A stretch of 64,000 nucleotides of DNA from Porogramme epimiltina (Eukaryota > Basidiomycota > Agaricomycetes > Polyporales > Polyporaceae), in the NCBI GenBank assembly GCA_900155495.1, contig FTLJ01000051.1:62001-126000 (forward strand). Reading direction: 5' to 3'. Position 1 is the stretch's first letter. Every line of letters starts with the position of its first letter. The position numbers and the translations under genes were made by a program. Positions 58,328 to 64,000 of the stretch are shown here, in pieces. Under the pieces are notes generated by a model. The model was not told the origin of the DNA. It searched no databases and saw nothing but the letters and a program-made list of their open reading frames with translations.

Positions 58328-59270
58328 TAGGAATGGATTGCTGGTCGGACGGTATGTATTCCAAGCACGAATATTGGAGGACGGATGACATCATGGAGAT
58401 GCAACGCAATGTATTGCCATGTGGAAGGTACTGTACACCACAGATGTACAACACGACAGGGATCGCTTGACCCGAGCAACAGAGTAGATGTGGAACTCAC
58501 GAAGACTGTATGCGTCCAGTCGCCTATGTCGGCACATCTCGGGAAGATGCAGTGGGCTATGCTCGAGGTGAGTGTCTGGTCTCGTGTTGTCGGAATGCGG
58601 GGGGACGTAAGGGAGACAGCGAGGGCGAGAGGGCTGTTGTGCGGTCTTGGCTAGCCTTGCCTGCTTCTGGAGCGTGGTGGTGCTACAAATAGCACCGCCT
58701 GGATGGGCGTCGGAATGCGGTGACGCCAGCGTCCTCGTTGTCCAGGGTCGGCGAATGCACGGCTGGTCGGCGCGTTGGGGTGAAGGTGGCTGATGATTTG
58801 AGGCTGGTGACGCGCTGGCTCCACACTAGGCCCGTGCACCCACGGTGACGCATGGACGGTTACGAAGGCGTGGTATGTTCTTGAATCTTGAGGCTTCTTA
58901 GGCGCGGGGAGCTGCTGGGCGGGAGCTGTAGGCGCGTGTGAGCCGATCTGAGTTGCAGAAGCCGCTGCGCCTACTTCTGAGTGTCGGTGACGAAAACAGT
59001 AGGTGCAGTCGTTGGGCGGAGGGAGAGACGGGGCCGCGCACGGTGGAGGGGACCAGGGCGGTGGAGTGGGCGTCGTCGGAGTAAACGGGCGATCGGAGGG
59101 CAGCTGATAGCGCTGACGGGCTGATGAGACCGGGGAGGAGCGCGTCTGGCTGCTTTGTCAGCAGGGGGTTGGCGGCCGTTGGGCTGCCGTTGGCTGGGGG
59201 GATCCTGCCCGGCGCTGTGTTTCCATATTCCAGACTCTGGCCTCCATCGTCGCCGTGACCGTCCCTCGTT
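58328..59270. other. Intergenic spacer
   Basis: About 940 bp between the DUF6593-like gene and the chitin deacetylase, both on the plus strand. Overlapping short frames on both strands have no domain. No other feature seen. Confidence 0.5.
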
Positions 59271-59277
59271 TTATACG
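59271..59277 (+). promoter_or_regulatory. TATA-like element
   Basis: TTTATAC 114 bp upstream of the deacetylase ATG, followed by a long pyrimidine-rich tract (CTTTCCTCTTC, CCCTCCCTCCCC) that commonly marks fungal transcription starts. Confidence 0.5.
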
Positions 59278-59390
59278 ACGCCCGACCCTCACCACTCTCT
59301 TTCTTTCCTCTTCGTGCCCGTCGCCTTTTTCTTCCGCCCTCCCTCCCCGTCCGGCCGTCTTTCCCCCTCCCCCCCGACGCCGACAGCGAC

Positions 59391-61378
59391 ATGCTCCCCC
59401 AAACCCTCCTCGTGGCCCTCGCTCCATTCCTCGGCTACGTCCTCGCACAGGACGGCTCCATCTCAGGTCCCACAACCTCCGCTTCCGCTGCTGGTTACTC
59501 TTGCGATCCCAACACATGCAAGCTCCCGAACTGCCACTGTGCTAGCACCGATCCCCCTGGTGGCCTCAACCCCGTTAGTCTTGTTCTCCTTCAGCCCGCC
59601 CTCCCCGCGTACCTCCCCAGGCACCTTCCCCGAGCCCTATACTGACTACCGTGAATATTCCGCCACAGAGTGACACTCCCATGTTTGTCGTCTTCACGGC
59701 CGACGATGCCATCCAGAGCTTCACCCTCGACGCCGTCAACCAGTTCCTCGCCCACCGCAAAAACCCCAACGGCTGCCAGCCCAAGATGACCTACTACAAC
59801 TCGATCGACTACACCAACTTCACGCTCGTCACAGATTGGTATGTCGCCGGAAATGAAATCGCGGATCACACGTACGCAAACTTTGCTCTCTTTTCCTGCC
59901 CGATCCGTCGCTCACGGCTCCGCGTCGCAGAATGACCCACGTCGGTTCCCCGCCGGAAGACGAAGTTGCCGGAAACCTCATTGCTCTCAACCAGCTCGCC
60001 GGCATTCCCCTTTCGTCCATCGTCGGCTTCCGGGCACCCTTCCTCAACTACACCGTTGACACCCTCAAGATGCTCTCCCAGATGGGCTTTACCTACGACT
60101 CGTCCTCGAGTGCTTCTATTCCTGTTACTGAAGACGATACCGATGCGTACTGGCCCTACACCCTCGATAACGGCATGGCGAACGACTGTCTCCAGGTCGA
60201 CAATATTTGCAAGGGCGAGCCTAAGCTCCCTGGCTTCTGGGAGCTCCCCATGTACGCCCAATTCGACCAGCGTGGCATCGACGGTCCCCACTTGATGGAT
60301 CCTTGGCTGTGAGCAATTTGATCACATGGGGCGACCCACATCCTGATTTCGTTCCCAGCGACACCGCCAACGGTCAGACCGAGGTCAACGATACCGCGAC
60401 GCTTGAGTACCTCAAGAGCACCTTCACCGCTCACTACAACGGCAAGCGCCAACCGTTCGGTCTCTACACGCACCCAATCCACGTTTCTGTATGTCACTTT
60501 AATGTGGTCTACAATATGCAGCCGACTAACGATGAGTCCGATATCAGCTCTCCGTCCCGGGATCCACTGCGTCTACCTCGACGATCAAGATGATCAACAA
60601 CTTCTTGGACTGGGCTCAGGAACAGCCAAACAGTGCGTCATGCGAAGCCATGCCCGCCACATTCGGACACCACTAACTTCTTCGCCAGCCTGGATTGTCT
60701 CCTCGGAGCAGCTCCTCGCGTGGGTGCGCAACCCGACGCCGATCTCGCAGCTCGACAGTTTCTCGCCTCTTAAGTGCTCGACGCCCGCCGTCGATTCGAG
60801 TATGAAGATCTGCAACGGTATTCCCCAGAACGAGGCGGGCCTGATCGAGCTCTGCCCCTTCTCGGACTTCCCCTTCTATACCTGCGTACGTGATTCGCTT
60901 TCTACTCCAGGCAGTGTGAGACATGCTAACATCGGGTGTACAGTACGGTTGCCCCGACGAGCACCCTAGCCCATCGAACCCTAGCCCTGCGCAGGCGACT
61001 TCTTCTGCGGCCGCCCGCGTCCGCCGTAAGTGCCTCGCCTGGCTTGACCCTACTTTCCTCATCTAACATCATCCCCTTCTCCCGCATATAGTCTCGTCAA
61101 ACTGCTCGACGCCCTTCTGGGACCCCATCAAGGGCGAGTGCATCTGCACGTCCGACTCGTGCGCGTTCACGGACGCGTCGCGCCCAATTGGCCCCAACGG
61201 CGCGAACCTCACCGGTGACCAGGTGAACTCGACCGACGAGTCCGCTGCGACTGCGAGCACGGACCCGTATGTGCCGTTCAATGCTGCCGTCGGCCTCCCC
61301 GTCGGCGCGTGGCCCGCCTTTGTTGTCGGCATCGTCGGCGCCCTTGTCGGTGCATACGGTGCTATGGCGCGCCTCTGA
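59391..61378 (+). CDS. Chitin deacetylase (CE4), GPI-anchored type
   Basis: Eight exons: 59391-59573, 59669-59871, 59931-60308, 60359-60488, 60548-60632, 60689-60885, 60944-61025, 61092-61378 (1545 nt, 514 aa). Extracellular enzyme that removes acetyl groups from cell-wall chitin to give chitosan. Seen: signal peptide MLPQTLLVALAPFLGYVLAQ; Cys-rich start (CDPNTCKLPNCHC); polysaccharide-deacetylase motif 1 FTADDA (Asp73, Asp74); motif 2 HTMTH with metal ligands His128 and His132, split by intron 2; motif 3 GFRAPFLN (Arg163); PIHVS near the active-site His; a Ser/Thr/Ala-rich stalk; and a hydrophobic C-terminus (WPAFVVGIVGALVGAYGAM) preceded by small residues, typical of GPI attachment. Several N-glycosylation sequons (NYT, NDT, NLT, NST). 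No catalytic residue is missing. Confidence 0.9.
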
Positions 61379-62252
61379 GTGCACCTTTAGACAGCGCGCC
61401 GCTTGAGTGCGTGTCCAGCCGCGAGGCTGGGCTGCTCCCCGCACTCGGACATAGCGGCGCGCGGATCCCGAGAATGCCTATGACGCCCCCCTTCCCTCTC
61501 ATGACGGACCCGCGGCACGAGAGCACGAACTCTGTTTTGACCCGCGACAATTGACAGTTGACAGTACGGCACACGTATACCACCATTACCGCCACCGCCA
61601 TCCCATCATCGCCACCATGACCCAGTCGCTTTCGCTTACTTATTAGCTCGCTATCCTACCGATCCTCCTTCACGCATATGGACTTTCCCTACTAGCACGT
61701 ACCCCCTCCACGTCCCCACTCCTCCCCTACCCCGCCTACGCGAACGTGGGCCTGGTGGCAGCCATCGCCGCTACCTGCCGTCTGTCTTTTCCGGGCCGTA
61801 TTGTAATGGACCGGCTAATTAATACGTGACATTTCCAAAGAATTTCGCGGCCGTTGGGGGGAATTTGTACTGGCTGACCTCGCAGAAATTCTGTCGAAAA
61901 CATTCGAAATGCGCGACGAGTATGCAGGAGTGGCTATATTTGTAAACTCAGCCACAATAGATGAATAGTGCTGCCCTCGATGGCACAGACGTAATCGTCA
62001 AGTTATAGTAACTTAGGTTACATTAGGACGGTAAATAATCGAGTGATATGTGTATTGAATCGATTGCTGCCAAGAAAGTGACCATAGCGCGGTGCTCGAG
62101 CTATAAGGCTGAGCCCGGTTTGGAAGGTCTACAAGTGGTCCGGTCCTAGTGTCCGAAACGAGACGAGGCGCACGCGAAAGCAGCGGGGGAGAAGGGATAA
62201 CAGTCCGTCAGTCTCGAGTTGATGCTCATGCCAAACCACGGCCACAACTCAC
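61379..62252. other. Intergenic spacer
   Basis: About 870 bp. 3' flank of the deacetylase, then AT-richer sequence. The conserved coding of the DUF2235 pseudogene stops at 62253 and no continuation is found here. Confidence 0.5.
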
Positions 62253-63228
62253 CAGACACCGATGAAGTTGATTTCGACGTTGATGCAGAACGTTTCCTTG
62301 TACTCTTTGCTCTCAGCGTCCGCGTCCTTGTCCGTGCGCGTGTACATCTTATACGCGAATGGGATCTGCTGGTGGTTCTGCGGCGGTAGCAGCCCGACCC
62401 TGTGCAACATCCCTGCAAGTGCGCGGGCGGTATAGGCCCCACGGGAGAACCCGAAAAGGCAGATCTTGTCGCCTGCCTTATCTGGTGGCGGGAAGGGCAG
62501 GAGAATTGGCGTATAGCGAGTGAGAGGCAGAGGAAAGGGTTGTGTTAGCGCGACGTAGCCAAGGTATCGGAGTCGTTGTAGGGCGACATACAGGTCTGCA
62601 TGAGGAACTCGCATCCGCCTGCACAAATCACCGAAACGTAGGCGTGAGCGAGATATCCGCGTGTGATATAAGGACAGGTCACAGAACGCATGGCAAACGT
62701 ACTCATGACATGGTGGTCGGGGTCCTAAGCGACGGCTAATTCGATGAATTTGGCCGTGGCGTGCCCGATGGTCGTGAGCAGTTGTCGGCTAGTGTAGGTA
62801 CCGAGGCCACTTTGTGCAAATGAGGTGGGCGCGCGAGGCGGGTACGTCACCATACGTTACGATCGCGATCGTTCATTCTGCAGGGTGGCACTGCGCACCT
62901 GGTAGTACACCATCGATGCCGGCTACGAGCGTCGCGCTCGAGCAATCTGAGGAACTTGACGACGTTGGGTTCTGCGCATGCGCAGCGGGACGTAAGGGCA
63001 GAATTGCGTTACAGGAGCATGCACGCTGACGCCGCCTTGGGGAGGGTGGCGCAATGGGGAGCAAGATGCACGTACATCCTTGTCAAATTGGTCGCCCGTG
63101 CCATCGAAGCAGAGTATGAGCGTCTTCGACGTGTCGGAGACGTCCGGAGTTATAGTGCTGGCATCCTTAGACTCAACTGACGAACCAGCTGTTAGGGATG
63201 GTGCGGGCCCGGCATTGTCGGAAGACAT
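62253..63228 (-). pseudogene. Decayed DUF2235 alpha/beta-hydrolase gene
   Basis: The 5' part of a DUF2235 (uncharacterised lipase/esterase-fold) gene. The first exon 63228-63076 is intact: ATG, acidic leader, then the family start TLILCFDGTGDQFDKD. In the next segment (62971-62899) family-like words NVVKF-LLERD and VYYQ occur in three different frames, needing about two small indels within 80 bases. Then GTYTS and KFIELAVA lead into an in-frame TAG (62727-62725) where the family has Trp, followed by DPDHHVM and EFLMQT. The exon 62481-62253 is well preserved: DKICLFGFSRGAYTARALAGML with the GxSxG nucleophile motif, through to NFIGVW, with a good GTGAGT donor. After that the expected second half of the protein is absent. 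So the gene carries frameshifts, a nonsense codon and a lost 3' end. Sequencing error could explain one defect but hardly all. Confidence 0.72.
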
Positions 63229-64000
63229 GATGATTCGTCAGTCTGCAGTGTGAGCTAAGAGAGGGCTGTGAATGTGTGAGCGAAACCGTGTCAAATTGGG
63301 GCTAGCGCAAGCGGGGTGTCTGTAAGCAACTGGGATGGGTTCAATCAGAATCAAGGCAAGCGAACGGATGCGGGCCGAGGAGCAGAATGGGAAGGGGCTA
63401 TAGAGAACACTTGGTTTTTATACATCCTAGACTCTAGAGTGACCGTCCGCACACAGAGGATCCAGCCGAATGAAGATGTCTTCCGACGCCTACGTATTAA
63501 CTCAGTGGATGGTGTTTGAAAGTGGCAGGATGAAGTGCAGTTCCCGGTTCTGAGACAGGAAAGGCTCTGGAAGAGCGAGAGATTCGGACTCGTCTTGCAC
63601 GGGGATAGTGTTGGAACATTACATTACGTAACGCTAAAAGTCGAGTCACGCCGCGTTGTAGCTCACCGGCATTTTCGGTTTAAAATTTTTGTTATCGTAT
63701 ATAAGGCACTTACGTAGTACGATTTGTTTACCTTACATGTTTGCCTTTGGCTATCATCACTACCACCTCGCCCCGCTTCCCAGCCTTCCCAGGTCAACCG
63801 CGGCCCCTTTCTCCACTTTCTCGCGTACCTCCCCCGCCAGGCAATCGGATCGCGTTCCCCACGCCCGTCCGCCGTCCGCTCCGTCCGCCGTCCGCCCGCC
63901 GCGCGCTCAAGAAATTCTTCAGATAGTGGGCGAGTCGTGTACGAAATGCTGAATCGGCGAGCGTGAAGGTAGAATTGTGTGCGCGATGCGTGCAGTCGTT
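63229..64000. other. Right-edge region, no supported gene
   Basis: About 770 bp. AT-rich up to about 63.72 kb with a TATATAA near 63.70 kb, then a C-rich stretch on the plus strand that looks like the leader of a gene lying beyond the window. The short Pro/Arg/Ser-rich frames here show no domain. Confidence 0.4.

Overview
The window is nuclear DNA of a filamentous basidiomycete, most likely an Agaricomycete of the Polyporales type. The evidence is many short introns of about 50-75 nt with GT(A/G)NGT donors and YAG acceptors, several micro-exons, high GC, and protein families typical of that group. All gene models were assembled by hand from splice sites. Every complete model sums to a multiple of three, and I give exon coordinates so each can be checked. 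The taxon itself is inference.

Left part (1-24.2 kb): a serine carboxypeptidase entering from the left edge; a small unrecognised protein; a short coiled-coil protein; a very GC- and CpG-rich stretch of about 9.5 kb with no supportable gene; an F-box-like protein with a uORF; a second GC-rich spacer; a metal-dependent amidohydrolase; and another 2.7 kb empty spacer.

Middle part (24.2-44.2 kb) is a compact housekeeping block: an MFS monocarboxylate-type transporter divergent from the SNF1/AMPK catalytic subunit; a PUF-repeat RNA-binding protein; cytochrome c oxidase subunit VI divergent from an RRM/RGG splicing-factor-like protein; an RWD/DUF1115 protein divergent from an ankyrin protein; histidyl-tRNA synthetase with a mitochondrial/cytosolic double start, 113 bp head-to-head with a kinase-like gene; and a choline/ethanolamine phosphotransferase.

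Right part (44.5-64 kb): two tandem paralogous Zn2Cys6 transcription factors that share almost all intron positions; two more members of the kinase-like family; a basic proline/serine-rich protein with a DUF6593-like tail; a GPI-type chitin deacetylase; and a decayed DUF2235 hydrolase gene.

No operon-like cooperation is implied. The most notable points are the kinase-like family of three, one copy of which has lost both catalytic aspartates; three GC-AG introns; a high density of 10-20 nt exons; the duplicated transcription factors; and the long CpG-rich gene-free stretch. I found no CRISPR array, no tRNA or rRNA, and no intact transposon.
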